The notes under the pieces are model-generated. The model did no database searches. It saw only the letters and a program-made list of their open reading frames with translations, and had not been told where the DNA came from. Positions 19,189 to 28,260 of a DNA stretch of 64,000 nucleotides are shown here, one piece after another. Both the position numbers and the translations under genes were made by a program. The first letter of the stretch is position 1. Each line of letters begins with the position of its first letter. The stretch comes from Methyloceanibacter methanicus (GTDB lineage: Bacteria; Pseudomonadota; Alphaproteobacteria; Rhizobiales; Methyloligellaceae), in the NCBI RefSeq assembly GCF_001723285.1, contig NZ_LPWG01000002.1, positions 124,001 to 188,000 on the forward strand. Reading direction: 5' to 3'.

Positions 19189-19977
19189 CTACCAACTGCC
19201 CGACGAACCGCCGCCGCCAAATCCCCCGCCGCCGCCGGAGAAGCCGCCGCCGCCGCTGCTCCAGCCTCCACCGCCGCTCCATCCGGACCGGCCGCTGCGT
19301 CCGCTGCCCGGCGCAACGACCACGCCATTGCTGGACAGGTACAGGACGAGCACGAAGATCGCGATGAAGAACAGGATCGTGAACCAGTCGATCGGCACCT
19401 CGTCGGCATCGTGGCGCACCTTGGCGCGCCGTTCGAGCTCCGCCGCGTCGCCCGTGAGCGCAAGCCCGATGTCCCGCACGCCATCGCGGATGCCGCCGGG
19501 AAAGTCGCCGCCGCGGAAGCGGGGCAGAATCGCGTTGTCGATGATCACGCGGGACAGCGCGTCCGTCAGGATGGGCTCGAGCCCATAGCCGACTTCGATC
19601 CGGACCTTGCGTTCGTTCGGGGCGACGATCAGCAGGACGCCATTGTCCAGCTCCTGCGTGCCGATGCCCCAATGGCGGCCAAGCTGATAGCCGAAATCCT
19701 CGATGGTGTAGCCCTGCAGCGAAGGCACCGTGACCACGACCAGCTGGTCGGAGCTCTTGTCCTCGAGCTGCTTGAGCGTCTCGGTCAGCGTCTGTTCTTC
19801 GGCGGGGCTCAGGAGATCGGCGTTGTCGACCACGCGCCCGGTGAGGGCCGGATAATCCGGCTCAGCCCCCGCCGGATGCGCGAAAAACACGAGACAAAAC
19901 AACGCCGTCAGCGCGCCGAGGCGCCAGCTCCGGCGTGCGCGGTTCTGCGAAGTTGTGGCCATAGAGCCGTCGCTCAT
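19189..19977 (-). CDS. YgcG-like secreted TPM-domain protein with Gly-rich tail
   Basis: The 262-residue protein has a signal peptide (residues ~18-38, ending AHPAGA), a TPM domain (RVVDNADLLSPAEEQTL, LDNGVLLIVAPNERKVRIE, VGYGLEPILTDA), one hydrophobic helix near residues 200-218 and a Gly/Ser-rich C-terminal tail of repeated GGG units. The domain would therefore face the periplasm. It begins 36 bp after lemA and is followed by a second TPM gene. An in-frame ATG six codons in is an alternative start. The role, possibly envelope stress or membrane-protein quality control, is inference from the lemA/TPM association. Confidence 0.9.
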   Translation of the reverse strand: MSDGSMATTSQNRARRSWRLGALTALFCLVFFAHPAGAEPDYPALTGRVVDNADLLSPAEEQTLTETLKQLEDKSSDQLVVVTVPSLQGYTIEDFGYQLGRHWGIGTQELDNGVLLIVAPNERKVRIEVGYGLEPILTDALSRVIIDNAILPRFRGGDFPGGIRDGVRDIGLALTGDAAELERRAKVRHDADEVPIDWFTILFFIAIFVLVLYLSSNGVVVAPGSGRSGRSGWSGGGGWSSGGGGFSGGGGGFGGGGSSGSW

Positions 19978-20013
19978 GAAGCCCTCGCGTTGACGATCGG
20001 AGCGGACGAGGCC

Positions 20014-20625
20014 TTAGAACTCCACCTTGGGAGTCTCCATCGTGTCGGCGGAAACGGCGAAATTCTGCATGGGCTTCAGGTCGGAATACAGCACCATGTG
20101 CCACAGCCGCCCGGGGAAGGTCCGCAGTTCGGTGTTGTAGTCGCGGACGGCCGAGATGTAATCGCGCCGCGCGATCGCGATCCGGTTCTCCGTGCCCTCG
20201 AGCTGCGACTGGAGCGCGAGGAAGTTCTGGTTCGACTTGAGATCGGGGTAACGCTCGACCGTGACGAGGAGCCGTCCCAGCGCGCCGGAGAGATTGTTCT
20301 GCGCCTCCTGAAACTTGTCGAAGGCTTCCTTGTTCGTGAGGATGTCGTCCGGAATCTTGACTTGGGATGCCTTGGCCCGCGCCTCGATCACGTCCGTGAG
20401 CACCTTGCTTTCCTGCTCGGCGAAGCCTTTGACGGTTTCGACCAGGTTCGGGATCAGGTCGGCACGGCGCTGATATTGGTTGAGCACTTCGCTCCAGGCC
20501 GCTTTCGCGCGCTCGTCCAGTGTCGGGATGGTGTTGATGCCGCAGCCGGCCAGCAACACCGCCGTGAGCATGAGGATACCGGTCCGGCCGACGGGCCCGT
20601 TCCAAATCCGCGCCAAGGCCTGCAT
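20014..20625 (-). CDS. lemA: LemA family protein (lipoprotein-type)
   Basis: The 203-residue protein starts at 20625 behind a GGAAGGAGA site. It has a signal peptide ending in a lipobox (VLLAGC, Cys near residue 27) and the LemA core: WSEVLNQYQRRADLIPNLVETVKGFA and FLALQSQLEGTENRIAIARRDY, a helical bundle. LemA proteins are membrane-tethered and often cotranscribed with TPM-domain genes, as here. Molecular function is unknown. Confidence 0.93.
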   Translation of the reverse strand: MQALARIWNGPVGRTGILMLTAVLLAGCGINTIPTLDERAKAAWSEVLNQYQRRADLIPNLVETVKGFAEQESKVLTDVIEARAKASQVKIPDDILTNKEAFDKFQEAQNNLSGALGRLLVTVERYPDLKSNQNFLALQSQLEGTENRIAIARRDYISAVRDYNTELRTFPGRLWHMVLYSDLKPMQNFAVSADTMETPKVEF

Positions 20626-21010
20626 GATGGTCTCCTTCCGAGCGATCCCTCTCACTGACTTCGTGTAGTGGTAGCCCCAGCCGGTGACAAGCAGATTCGC
20701 CTTACGGTTGGGCGGCGCCGGCCCCAATCTGTTGGGGGGCGCCGGCCCCAATGCGCCGGCCGGGTGTTGCGCGAATGAGACAGCCGCCAACTTTCTGCGG
20801 GCCGCACGGCTGCGGAAAGGCCGTTGGCCCTTTCCTTTTTGCACCGCACGCACAAACTAACTACGCGGTTGATCAGCGTTTTTTCCACAAGCGCGCGAAC
20901 AAGCGTCCGTCGAGGTCCGTGTTCGCGGGCGTTAGCCAATCCGAAGGCTTTGCTAGTCAAACTCCAAGGCCTCTTCTAGGCTGATTCGTGAGTCGTTTTG
21001 GGGGCTCTTC
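20626..21010. other. Divergent intergenic region between lemA and the L,D-transpeptidase gene
   Basis: This 385-bp gap holds no supported gene. It contains two self-complementary 22-bp repeats (20707-20752) near lemA, an imperfect AAAGGCC-GTT-GGCCCTTT hairpin with a following T-run (20816-20838), and presumably promoters for both flanking genes; no convincing -35/-10 pair was identified. Confidence 0.6.
20707..20752. repeat. Two tandem self-complementary 22-bp repeats upstream of lemA
   Basis: Copies at 20707-20728 and 20731-20752 differ at one position. Each reads GTTGGGxGGCGCCGGCCCCA plus AT and is close to its own reverse complement, so each can form a GC-rich hairpin. They lie about 80-120 bp upstream of the lemA start. 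Confidence 0.85.
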
Positions 21011-21955
21011 ATGAGTGCAGTTGCGGTGTTGCGTAGGCGTAAGACCTGGAAAATACGGGCAGGCGCCGAGATGCGGACCCTTATGAGAATTTCGAGTGTT
21101 TCGAGCGCGGCGGTTCTTGCTGCGGCCCTTTGGGCTGCGCCCGCCTCCGCCGAAGACGGCGCATTCGTCAGCTCCGCCGACCCCATGACGATCGTGGTGT
21201 CGCTGCCGAACCAGAAAGCCCACATCTATCGCGGCACGTCGCTTGTCACGACGACGCCCGTCTCGACCGGGAAGCGGGGCCATTCGACCAAAGCCGGCAT
21301 CTACAGCATTCTGGAGAAGCGCCGTCGGCACTATTCGAACCTTTACAACGGCGCGCCCATGCCCTGGATGCAGCGCCTGACCTGGACCGGCACGGCCCTG
21401 CACGCGGGCGTGGTGCCGGGCTATCCGGCCTCCCACGGCTGCATCCGCCTGCCCTATTCCTTCGCGCCCAAGCTGTTCGCCATGACCGAAGTCGGCCTTC
21501 AGGTCGTCGTCGCGCACAGCGCGGTGACGCCGAAGCCCATCTCGCATCCGGCCCTGTTCCAGCCGCTGCCGCCGCCGATGCCGCCCGAGTTGATGACGCG
21601 GGACGATGCGTCCCAGGCGCCGATACGCAAGTCCAGCAACGAGACCGATCCCGCCGAGACCGGTCGCGCCAAGCCCTTCGGCCTGCCGCTGATCTTCGCC
21701 AAGGCGGAAGCCGTGCAGCCGAAGCCGATCGTGGGCAAGGCCGCCGCGAAACTGGCGCTGGTCCCGGAAACCACGGGCTCCATCGCGCCGGCGCAGACCC
21801 TTCGGGGGTCGACCGCGCTCAAGGATACGACCCAGCACGCGATCGATCCGGAGGCCGAGCCGTTCATCGGCAGCGGCTCCCACGCTGTTGCGGCCAAATC
21901 TCCGGCGCAGATCAGCGATGACGACGCGGCGGTCGAAACGTCGGACGACTCATGA
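21011..21955 (+). CDS. L,D-transpeptidase, catalytic part (probably first half of one split gene)
   Basis: L,D-transpeptidases make 3-3 crosslinks in peptidoglycan or attach proteins to it. The product has a signal peptide (cleavage after APASA, about residue 48 from this start; internal ATGs at codon 21 or 25 are alternative starts) and a YkuD domain with the catalytic SHGCIRLP motif near residue 145, preceded by HAGVVPGYPA. After it comes a long Pro/Ala-rich linker that ends abruptly at 21955. The next frame starts 4 bp earlier and carries the peptidoglycan-binding part, so a single ~700-residue protein split by an indel near 21950 is inferred. Confidence 0.85.
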   Translation: MSAVAVLRRRKTWKIRAGAEMRTLMRISSVSSAAVLAAALWAAPASAEDGAFVSSADPMTIVVSLPNQKAHIYRGTSLVTTTPVSTGKRGHSTKAGIYSILEKRRRHYSNLYNGAPMPWMQRLTWTGTALHAGVVPGYPASHGCIRLPYSFAPKLFAMTEVGLQVVVAHSAVTPKPISHPALFQPLPPPMPPELMTRDDASQAPIRKSSNETDPAETGRAKPFGLPLIFAKAEAVQPKPIVGKAAAKLALVPETTGSIAPAQTLRGSTALKDTTQHAIDPEAEPFIGSGSHAVAAKSPAQISDDDAAVETSDDS

Positions 21956-23106
21956 AGCACCAGGATCGCCTGGTGGACCGCGACCCGCCCAAAGCGGAAG
22001 ACCGGCTGCCTCTCGCCGACGAGACCGTTGCGTCCGAGAGCGCCGAGGCCGAAACGGCTAACGCCGAGGCGACGGAAATCAAATCGGCCGCCGTTGCACC
22101 CGAGATGCTTTCGCAGGAGCCGGCCACGCCGGGCCCCGCCGCGGAGAGCCAGGACGCCGATCCGATCGCCGCGATCGTGGGCGAAACGGCATCGGAGATC
22201 GAGCCGGCCGCGCAGCCGATCCTCACCGTGTCGGCCGACGCCGTGGCGGCCAAGGCCCAGCAGCCACTCGCGCTGTCGCTTTCGGTTCTTGGCGTGAACG
22301 ACCATCCGCCGCTGCCGCCGACGCGGCCCTCGGTGATGCTGTCGCGTCTCGGCGCCGGCGCGAAGGCCGCGGCCTTCGAGGCAGCCGAGCCGATCTCTCA
22401 GGAGCCTCTGCGCATCCTGATCACGCGGCGCACCGAGCGGGACCGCACGGTCGACATTCAGCACATGCTGTCCGACATGGGCTATCTGGCCCCGCAGAAT
22501 TTCGACGGCACGCGTGGCGCGGCGACCGTCCGGGCCCTCAAGGCGTTCCAAAAAGACAACGAAATGCCCGTGACCGGCGCGTTCACGGACGATGTGTTCA
22601 AGAAGGTCTACGAAGTGGCCGGCAAGGAAGAGCCGGCGGAGGGGCAGCTCTTCGTGCGCCAGAAGTTCGCCAGTGTGTTCTCGACGCCGGTGAGCTTCTC
22701 CGATCCGGACAAGCCGCTCGGCACGCATCTGTTCACGATCATGCAGTTCGAGCCGGGCGCCACCCAGGCGAACTGGACCGCGATCAGCCTGAACGACAAG
22801 GAGACCGCCGAGTCCGTCCTCGACCGGATCGAGATTCCGGCGGATGTGCGCCAGAGGATTTCCGAGCGCCTGACGCCCGGATCGTCCCTGATCGTTGCCG
22901 ATACGGCCATCAACTCCGCGGCCCTACCCAAGGGCGCCGACTTCCTCGTCTGGGATACGACCAGGGCGGCCAAGGTCCAGCGCGCAAGCACCTCGCCGAG
23001 ACGCGCGGTGCGCAAGCGCAGCACCCAGCGGCGCCCGGCCTACACGCGGGAGCGGTCCACCAGCCCGCGCTATACACGGCGCAGCCGCGGCTTCTTCCAG
23101 TTCTAG
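21952..23106 (+). CDS. Peptidoglycan-binding part of the split L,D-transpeptidase
   Basis: The first ~145 residues continue the low-complexity Ala/Glu/Pro linker of the upstream protein. A PG-binding-1-like domain follows (VDIQHMLSDMGYLAPQNF, AATVRALKAFQKDNEMPVTG), then a segment with DRIEIPADVRQRISERLTPG that ends Hyphomicrobiales L,D-transpeptidases. The tail is Arg/Ser-rich. There is no signal peptide although the domain works outside the cytoplasm, which supports a single gene with the upstream frame. A true two-gene overlap (ATGA) cannot be excluded. Confidence 0.8.
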   Translation: MKHQDRLVDRDPPKAEDRLPLADETVASESAEAETANAEATEIKSAAVAPEMLSQEPATPGPAAESQDADPIAAIVGETASEIEPAAQPILTVSADAVAAKAQQPLALSLSVLGVNDHPPLPPTRPSVMLSRLGAGAKAAAFEAAEPISQEPLRILITRRTERDRTVDIQHMLSDMGYLAPQNFDGTRGAATVRALKAFQKDNEMPVTGAFTDDVFKKVYEVAGKEEPAEGQLFVRQKFASVFSTPVSFSDPDKPLGTHLFTIMQFEPGATQANWTAISLNDKETAESVLDRIEIPADVRQRISERLTPGSSLIVADTAINSAALPKGADFLVWDTTRAAKVQRASTSPRRAVRKRSTQRRPAYTRERSTSPRYTRRSRGFFQF

Positions 23107-23217
23107 GGCGCAGGGGGCACGCCGAGCGGGTCTGCCCTTTGACCGTGTAGGGACTTGCACGGCATCGACCGCCGTGCGCCGGGATGGCGCGTCCTTCAGC
23201 TTTGCATGAGAGAAAAT

Positions 23218-23292
23218 TGGAGCGGGCGATGGGATTCGAACCCACGACCCCAACCTTGGCAAGGTTGTGCTCTACCCCTGAGCTACACCCGC
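23218..23292 (-). tRNA. tRNA-Gly(GCC)
   Basis: On the minus strand the sequence folds as a complete cloverleaf: 5' acceptor GCGGGTG pairing with CGCCCGC, D-arm GCTC..GAGC, anticodon stem CAACC/GGTTG around loop TTGCCAA (anticodon GCC), and T-arm with GTTCGAAT. The CCA end is encoded (23218-23220). It stands alone in the 359-bp gap between the L,D-transpeptidase and the prolyl-tRNA editing gene; nothing else was recognised there. Confidence 0.97.
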
Positions 23293-23465
23293 ACTCCAAA
23301 CCACCGCTCGGTCTTGAATTTCAAGTCTCTGGGTGGTCACGTGCCACGTCGTGGCCTTGTAGTGGATCACGTCCGAACTGTCTACTTGCGCCCGCCGTGC
23401 CACAACCGGGCTGAAATTCCGTCCCGGTGAGGGGCTCCCATTAAAGGAACCGCGCAGCAAACGCA

Positions 23466-23960
23466 ATGGATTTAGCACGCGCCAAGCTTTTTGCGTATCT
23501 GGAGGCGCTGGGCATCGACTCCGTCACGGTCGAGCACGAGGCCATGTTCACGGTCGAACAGTCGCAAGCCTTGCGTGGCACAATCCCTGGCGCCCACACG
23601 AAGAACCTGTTCTTGCGGGACAAGGACGGCCGGCTCGTCCTGGTCGTCGCCAAGGAAGACACCAAGGTCGATCTCAAGGGCCTCGCCAAGCGGTTGGGGC
23701 TCGGCCGCTTCAGCTTCGGAAAACCCGAGCAGATGCGAGCCGTGCTGGGGGTCGAGCCCGGCTCGGTTACGGCGCTGGCGCTCCTGCACGCGGGCTCGGC
23801 CGCCCTTGCCGCCGTGGTCGTGGACGAGGCGCTGCTGACCTTCGCGGAGGTGAATTGCCATCCGCTGGACAACCGCGCCACCACGCGGCTCGCCACGGCG
23901 GACCTGCTGCGCTTCATGCGCGCCTGCGGGCACGAGCCGGAAATCCTGCCGCTGCGATGA
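23466..23960 (+). CDS. Prolyl-tRNA editing domain protein (YbaK/ProX-like)
   Basis: This 164-residue stand-alone editing domain would hydrolyse misacylated tRNA such as Ala-tRNA(Pro). Family marks are the KNLFLRDKDGRLVLVV strand with a conserved lysine, KVDLKGLAKRLGLGRFSF, and the C-terminal FAEVNCHPLDNRATTRL segment characteristic of the PrdX subgroup. It lies just downstream of tRNA-Gly and ahead of the thioredoxin-TPR gene. Confidence 0.93.
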   Translation: MDLARAKLFAYLEALGIDSVTVEHEAMFTVEQSQALRGTIPGAHTKNLFLRDKDGRLVLVVAKEDTKVDLKGLAKRLGLGRFSFGKPEQMRAVLGVEPGSVTALALLHAGSAALAAVVVDEALLTFAEVNCHPLDNRATTRLATADLLRFMRACGHEPEILPLR

Positions 23961-24076
23961 TTTCCGGCGCGGGGCACGGCGCCAAGGTTGCCAAATGCGA
24001 GCCGACGGCCCATCTTTCGAGGCAAGGAAGACAATCGAAAAATGCCGCGTCGCAGCCGCGGCCCACGGATTCAAGT

Positions 24077-24991
24077 ATGAGCATGGATACCCCGATCCTC
24101 GGCGCGGAGGGCGAGGACGCGCCCGGCGCCGAAACTATCAAGAACACCACGACCCAGGACTTCGTGCGCGATGTGGTCGAGGCCTCGAAGGGCCGGCCCG
24201 TGCTGGTCGACTTCTGGGCGCCGTGGTGCGGGCCCTGCAAGCAGCTCACGCCCGTTCTCGAGAAGGCCGTTCGTGCCACCAAGGGGGCCGTCGCCTTGGT
24301 GAAGATGAATATCGACGACTATCCGGAAATTCCCGGCCAAATGGGCGTGCAGTCCATCCCCGCCGTGTTTGCCTTCAAGGAGGGGCGTCCCGTGGACGGC
24401 TTCATGGGGGCTCTGCCGGAATCGCAGATCAACGCGTTCATCGCCCGGCTCGTCGGCGAGACCGTCGGCAGTGCCGCGGAACTGGAGGCCGCCGAGGCGG
24501 CTCTCGAAGCCGGCGACGTCAACGCCGCCGCGCAGATCTTCGGACGGATATCCCAGGAGGAGCCGGAGAACATGGACGCCCTGGCGGGCCTTGCGAAGTG
24601 CTACGTCACGACCGGCGATCTGGAACGCGCGGAGCAAACGCTCGCGCTGGCACCGCCCGACAAGACCGAGAGCGCACCGATTACCGCCGCCCGCTCGGCG
24701 CTCGATCTTGCGCGGAAGTCCGACAAGGCCGGCGACGTGGACGCGCTCCGCGCGAAGGCGGCGCAAGCGCCCGGCGACCTTCAAGCGCAATTCGATCTGG
24801 CCCTGGCTCTGAATGCGAGTGGGGACCGGGAGGGCGCGCTCGACGCGCTGCTTGCGATTGTCGCCAAGAACCGCAGCTGGAACGACGACGCAGCCCGGAA
24901 ACAGCTCGTGCAGTTCTTCGAGGTGTGGGGCCCTGCCGATCCGGCGACCACCTCGGGCCGGCAACGACTTTCGTCGCTGCTGTTCGCATGA
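24077..24991 (+). CDS. Thioredoxin-TPR protein (CnoX/YbbN-like)
   Basis: The 304-residue protein has an N-terminal thioredoxin domain with FWAPWCGPCKQL (intact CxxC) and SIPAVFAFKEGR, followed by a TPR-like helical domain (AEAALEAGDVNAAAQIF, ALAGLAKCYVTTGDLERAEQ). This is the CnoX/YbbN architecture, a holdase that protects substrates and hands them to chaperones. The ATG at 24077 is the closest to the domain. A LON-domain gene follows at 25014, an arrangement common in Rhizobiales. Confidence 0.92.
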   Translation: MSMDTPILGAEGEDAPGAETIKNTTTQDFVRDVVEASKGRPVLVDFWAPWCGPCKQLTPVLEKAVRATKGAVALVKMNIDDYPEIPGQMGVQSIPAVFAFKEGRPVDGFMGALPESQINAFIARLVGETVGSAAELEAAEAALEAGDVNAAAQIFGRISQEEPENMDALAGLAKCYVTTGDLERAEQTLALAPPDKTESAPITAARSALDLARKSDKAGDVDALRAKAAQAPGDLQAQFDLALALNASGDREGALDALLAIVAKNRSWNDDAARKQLVQFFEVWGPADPATTSGRQRLSSLLFA

Positions 24992-25013
24992 CGAGGCCCG
25001 CGAGGCGCGCTCC

Positions 25014-25691
25014 ATGACCAGCCCCTATAGCAGCCCTGGCGATCTTCCCACGACCGTGCCGATCTTTCCCTTGCGTGGCGCGATCCTCCTTCCCCGCGCC
25101 TCGCTCACGCTCAACGTGTTCGAGCCCCGCTACCTTGCACTGGTCGATCATGCCCTCGCCAACGAACGGCTCATCGGCGTGGTGCAGCCATCCGGCGACA
25201 CGGGAAGCGCCGAATCGCCGGAAGGAAAATCCTTCCCGGTCCGGAACATCGGCTGCGTCGGACGCATCACCGCGTTCAACGAGACAGACGACGGACCCGA
25301 GATCATTTCTCTCACCGGCATATCGCGCTTCGCACTTGGTGACGAAATCGCCTCGGATATGCCCTTCCGGATCTTTACCGCGAATTTTATGCCGTATGCG
25401 GATGACTTCATCCAGGACCTTGGAGAGGACGACGTGGACCGCGTCCGCCTGCTGGCAACGTTGCGGCGCTATCTCGAGACGAACGGTCTGCATGCGGACT
25501 GGGACCGGATCAACGAAGCAGCCAACGAGCAGCTCGTCAACACGCTGTCGATCCTGTCTCCGTACGGCAGCGAAGAGAAGCAGGCGCTTCTCGAGACCGC
25601 GAGCCTGAAAGACCGGGCCGACGCCCTGGTCGCATTGGCCGAGATGGAGCTGGCCGCGCGCGACGACAATTCCGAGACATCGCTGCAATGA
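25014..25691 (+). CDS. LON substrate-binding domain protein
   Basis: A 225-residue protein with the PUA-like N-terminal domain of Lon protease ([40 protein letters not shown]) but without ATPase or protease domains. Such stand-alone proteins are regular neighbours of the YbbN-like gene in alphaproteobacteria; their function is unknown, possibly substrate recognition. Its TGA overlaps the start of the Trm112-like gene (ATGA). Confidence 0.92.
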   Translation: MTSPYSSPGDLPTTVPIFPLRGAILLPRASLTLNVFEPRYLALVDHALANERLIGVVQPSGDTGSAESPEGKSFPVRNIGCVGRITAFNETDDGPEIISLTGISRFALGDEIASDMPFRIFTANFMPYADDFIQDLGEDDVDRVRLLATLRRYLETNGLHADWDRINEAANEQLVNTLSILSPYGSEEKQALLETASLKDRADALVALAEMELAARDDNSETSLQ

Positions 25692-25900
25692 CGGGTTCTA
25701 ACGATATGCCCAATCAGGAGAGCGGGACCGTCGACGCCAAGCTCTTGGAGATTTTGGTCTGTCCACTGACGAAAACGTCTTTGGCCTACGACGCGGAACG
25801 TCAGGAACTCATCAGTCGCGCGGCGGGACTGGCCTATCCGATCCGCGACGGCATTCCCATCATGCTGCCCGAGGAAGCGCGCAAGCTGGACGACGTTTAG
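25688..25900 (+). CDS. Trm112-like protein
   Basis: A 70-residue protein with [37 protein letters not shown], matching the Trm112 family, small partners that activate class I methyltransferases. Only one cysteine of the usual zinc ligands is present (in VCPLT), as in many alphaproteobacterial members. It overlaps the LON-domain gene by 4 bp. An internal ATG at codon 7 is an alternative start. Confidence 0.92.
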   Translation: MTGSNDMPNQESGTVDAKLLEILVCPLTKTSLAYDAERQELISRAAGLAYPIRDGIPIMLPEEARKLDDV

Positions 25901-25927
25901 GCGCGCGAGCCGGCAGGTCTCGGTGCA

Positions 25928-26845
25928 TTATCGCGCGGACTCGTCGCACAGACGCCGGACATCGGCCGGTGTCAGGCCCGCCTCCCGATAGGTGCGAATC
26001 GCGCGCGCATCGTTGCGTTTGGCGAGTCGTTTGCCGTCCTCGTCGCGGACAAGGGCATGGTGATGCCAAACCGGCTCCGGCAGTTCGAGCAGGGCCTGCA
26101 GGAGGCGATGGATCGGCGTCGCCTCCAGCAGATCCTCGCCGCGCACGATGTGCGTCACGTTCTGGGCCGCATCGTCCACCACGACCGCGAGGTGATAGGC
26201 GGCGGTGCCGATATCCTTGCGGGCGAGCACCACATCGCCGATGTGTGCCCGCATAGCATCGGGATCGAGCGTGTGGCGGCCCGCGTGGGACGGGCCCGTC
26301 TCGGTCCAATGCAGGGTTTGGTTCTTCGTGAGCGCCAGCGCCTTTTCGAGGTCGAGCCGGATCGCGTCCGACGGTCCGGCTTCCGACATCGCACGGCCTC
26401 GGCACGTTCCCGGATAGAGGCCGGACGCGGCGCCCGATGCGCCGGCACCTTCCTGGGGCGCGGCGAGAGCCGCACGAATGTCGGCGCGGCTACAGCGGCA
26501 CGGATAGGTCACGCCGAGGCCGGCGAGGTGCGCCAACGCCTCCGCGTAGGCGACACGCCGGTCGGATTGGCGCATGACGGGCTCCGGCCAACGAAGACCC
26601 AGCCAGGCCAAGTCCTCGTAGATGGCCGCCTCGTGGTCCGGGCGCACACGGGCCGTGTCGGTATCCTCGATGCGCAGAAGGCACACGCCGCCGGCGTCCC
26701 GGGCCGCATCCCAGGCCGTCAGAGCCGAGTAGGCATGGCCCAGATGGAGCAGTCCCGTTGGAGACGGTGCGAACCGCGTGACGAAACCAGCCGGTGCCAT
26801 GGCGCGAGCAGAGCTGTCTGCAGCGGACGTGGGTTGGTCCGCCAC
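25928..26845 (-). CDS. gluQ: Glutamyl-Q tRNA(Asp) synthetase
   Basis: GluQRS attaches glutamate to the queuosine base of tRNA(Asp). It resembles the catalytic half of glutamyl-tRNA synthetase: RFAPSPTGLLHLGHAYSAL (HIGH-type motif), LRIEDTDTARVRP, and KRLAKRNDARAIR (KMSKS equivalent). There is no anticodon-binding domain, and the 305-residue length fits. YPCRCSRADIRAAL carries zinc-site cysteines. It is 5 bp from the UbiH-like gene on the same strand. Confidence 0.95.
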   Translation of the reverse strand: MADQPTSAADSSARAMAPAGFVTRFAPSPTGLLHLGHAYSALTAWDAARDAGGVCLLRIEDTDTARVRPDHEAAIYEDLAWLGLRWPEPVMRQSDRRVAYAEALAHLAGLGVTYPCRCSRADIRAALAAPQEGAGASGAASGLYPGTCRGRAMSEAGPSDAIRLDLEKALALTKNQTLHWTETGPSHAGRHTLDPDAMRAHIGDVVLARKDIGTAAYHLAVVVDDAAQNVTHIVRGEDLLEATPIHRLLQALLELPEPVWHHHALVRDEDGKRLAKRNDARAIRTYREAGLTPADVRRLCDESAR

Positions 26846-26849
26846 GCGT

Positions 26850-28097
26850 TTAGAGGGCCTCGCCCTTCAACAGGCGCGGAACGTCGCCGGTGGCGCCGGC
26901 GGCCTCGCGCACCAGAAAGCGTTTCAGCCCGGGCGCCCGATCGACGAGGCCCATGCCGAGATCGCGGATCGCGCGCAAGGGGGCGCTGTCGTTCGAGAAC
27001 AGCCTGTTCATGCCGTCCATGACCGCGCCGGAAAACGCGCTGTCGAATCGGCGCCAGCGCTGATAGCGGCCGAGCGCCGTCGCCGAACCGATATCGAGTC
27101 CGAGGCGGGCATTGTCGGTGACGGCCTCCACCAGGGCGGCGACATCGCGAAGCCCGATATTCAGTCCTTGCCCCGCCAGCGGATGCACCACATGGGCGGC
27201 ATCGCCGACCAGCGCCAGCCGGTCGCCGACAAAGGCGCGGGCCATTTGAAAGGCGAGCGGAAAGGCGCGGGCCGGACCCTCGAGGGAGATCGTGCCGAGG
27301 CGATGCCCGAAGCGGCGGCCGAGTTCGGCCGCGAACATATCCGGGTCGCCCGACACGAGCGCCTTCGCCTTGTCCGCGTCCTCGGTCCAGACGATCGAGG
27401 AGCGGTTTCCCTTGAGCGGCAGAATCGCGAAGGGGCCGGACGGGAGGAAATGCTGCACCGCGCGGCCCTGATGGGGGCGCTCGTGAGCGAGCGTCGCGAC
27501 GATGCCCATCTGGGGATAGGTCCAGCCGATGCACTTGATGCCGGCAAGCGTCCGCGCCCGCGAGTTCTTGCCGTCGGCGGCGGCGATCAGGGCGGCCCGC
27601 ACCGTCCGGCCGCTGGCGAGATGAATGTCGGCACTGAACGCGTCCGTCTCGAAGCCTTCGACCGTGTCCGGCGCGATCACCTCGATCGACGGATCGGCGT
27701 CGACGGCCTCGGTGATCGCGTCAAGGAGCGCGCCGGCCTCGACGAGCCAGGCCTTGGCCCCGTCGTTGCGCAATTCCTCCGTAAAGCCGAGAAGATGGGG
27801 CCGCAGCGCGGCATTGAGCGGACTGTCGGTGATCTCGATGGCGTCCATGGATTGCGCGCCCGGCTCCAGGCGGGGCCACAACCCAATGGCGGTCAAGAGG
27901 TTCTTCGAAGCCGGCGAAAGCGCGAGCCCCCGGCCGTCCGGATCCCGCGGCGCCTCGGGCGACGCCGCGTCGACCAGCGTGACCCGGCAGGTTTTCGGAG
28001 CGAACCTTGCAAGTGCCAGGGCCAGCGTTCCACCGGCGAACCCGCCCCCGGCGATGACAATGCGGAAACCGCCGTCTTGATCTGCGTTGTGCGACAC
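26850..28097 (-). CDS. UbiH/UbiF/COQ6-family FAD monooxygenase
   Basis: The 415-residue protein has the FAD motif IVIAGGGFAGGTLALAL and the family hallmark GDAAHVVHPLAGQGLNIGLRD, so it is a flavin hydroxylase, most likely of ubiquinone biosynthesis. Which ring carbon it hydroxylates cannot be decided from sequence. The start is taken as GTG at 28097, giving a short N-terminus before the Rossmann fold. It is divergent from tesB. Confidence 0.9.
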   Translation of the reverse strand: MSHNADQDGGFRIVIAGGGFAGGTLALALARFAPKTCRVTLVDAASPEAPRDPDGRGLALSPASKNLLTAIGLWPRLEPGAQSMDAIEITDSPLNAALRPHLLGFTEELRNDGAKAWLVEAGALLDAITEAVDADPSIEVIAPDTVEGFETDAFSADIHLASGRTVRAALIAAADGKNSRARTLAGIKCIGWTYPQMGIVATLAHERPHQGRAVQHFLPSGPFAILPLKGNRSSIVWTEDADKAKALVSGDPDMFAAELGRRFGHRLGTISLEGPARAFPLAFQMARAFVGDRLALVGDAAHVVHPLAGQGLNIGLRDVAALVEAVTDNARLGLDIGSATALGRYQRWRRFDSAFSGAVMDGMNRLFSNDSAPLRAIRDLGMGLVDRAPGLKRFLVREAAGATGDVPRLLKGEAL

Positions 28098-28260
28098 GGG
28101 TTCTCTATAGGCGAGCCAGCACGGCCGCGCCACTCCTCGCGTCCCGCGTCCGTTCGCATGCCCGCGCGGCACGGATCGCCTTTTCGCCACCGCGCGCAAA
28201 CTGCTATGGGCATGGTCCGGGCCGACCGCCCAGACCAACGACATCGAAAGAGGCCTGTCC

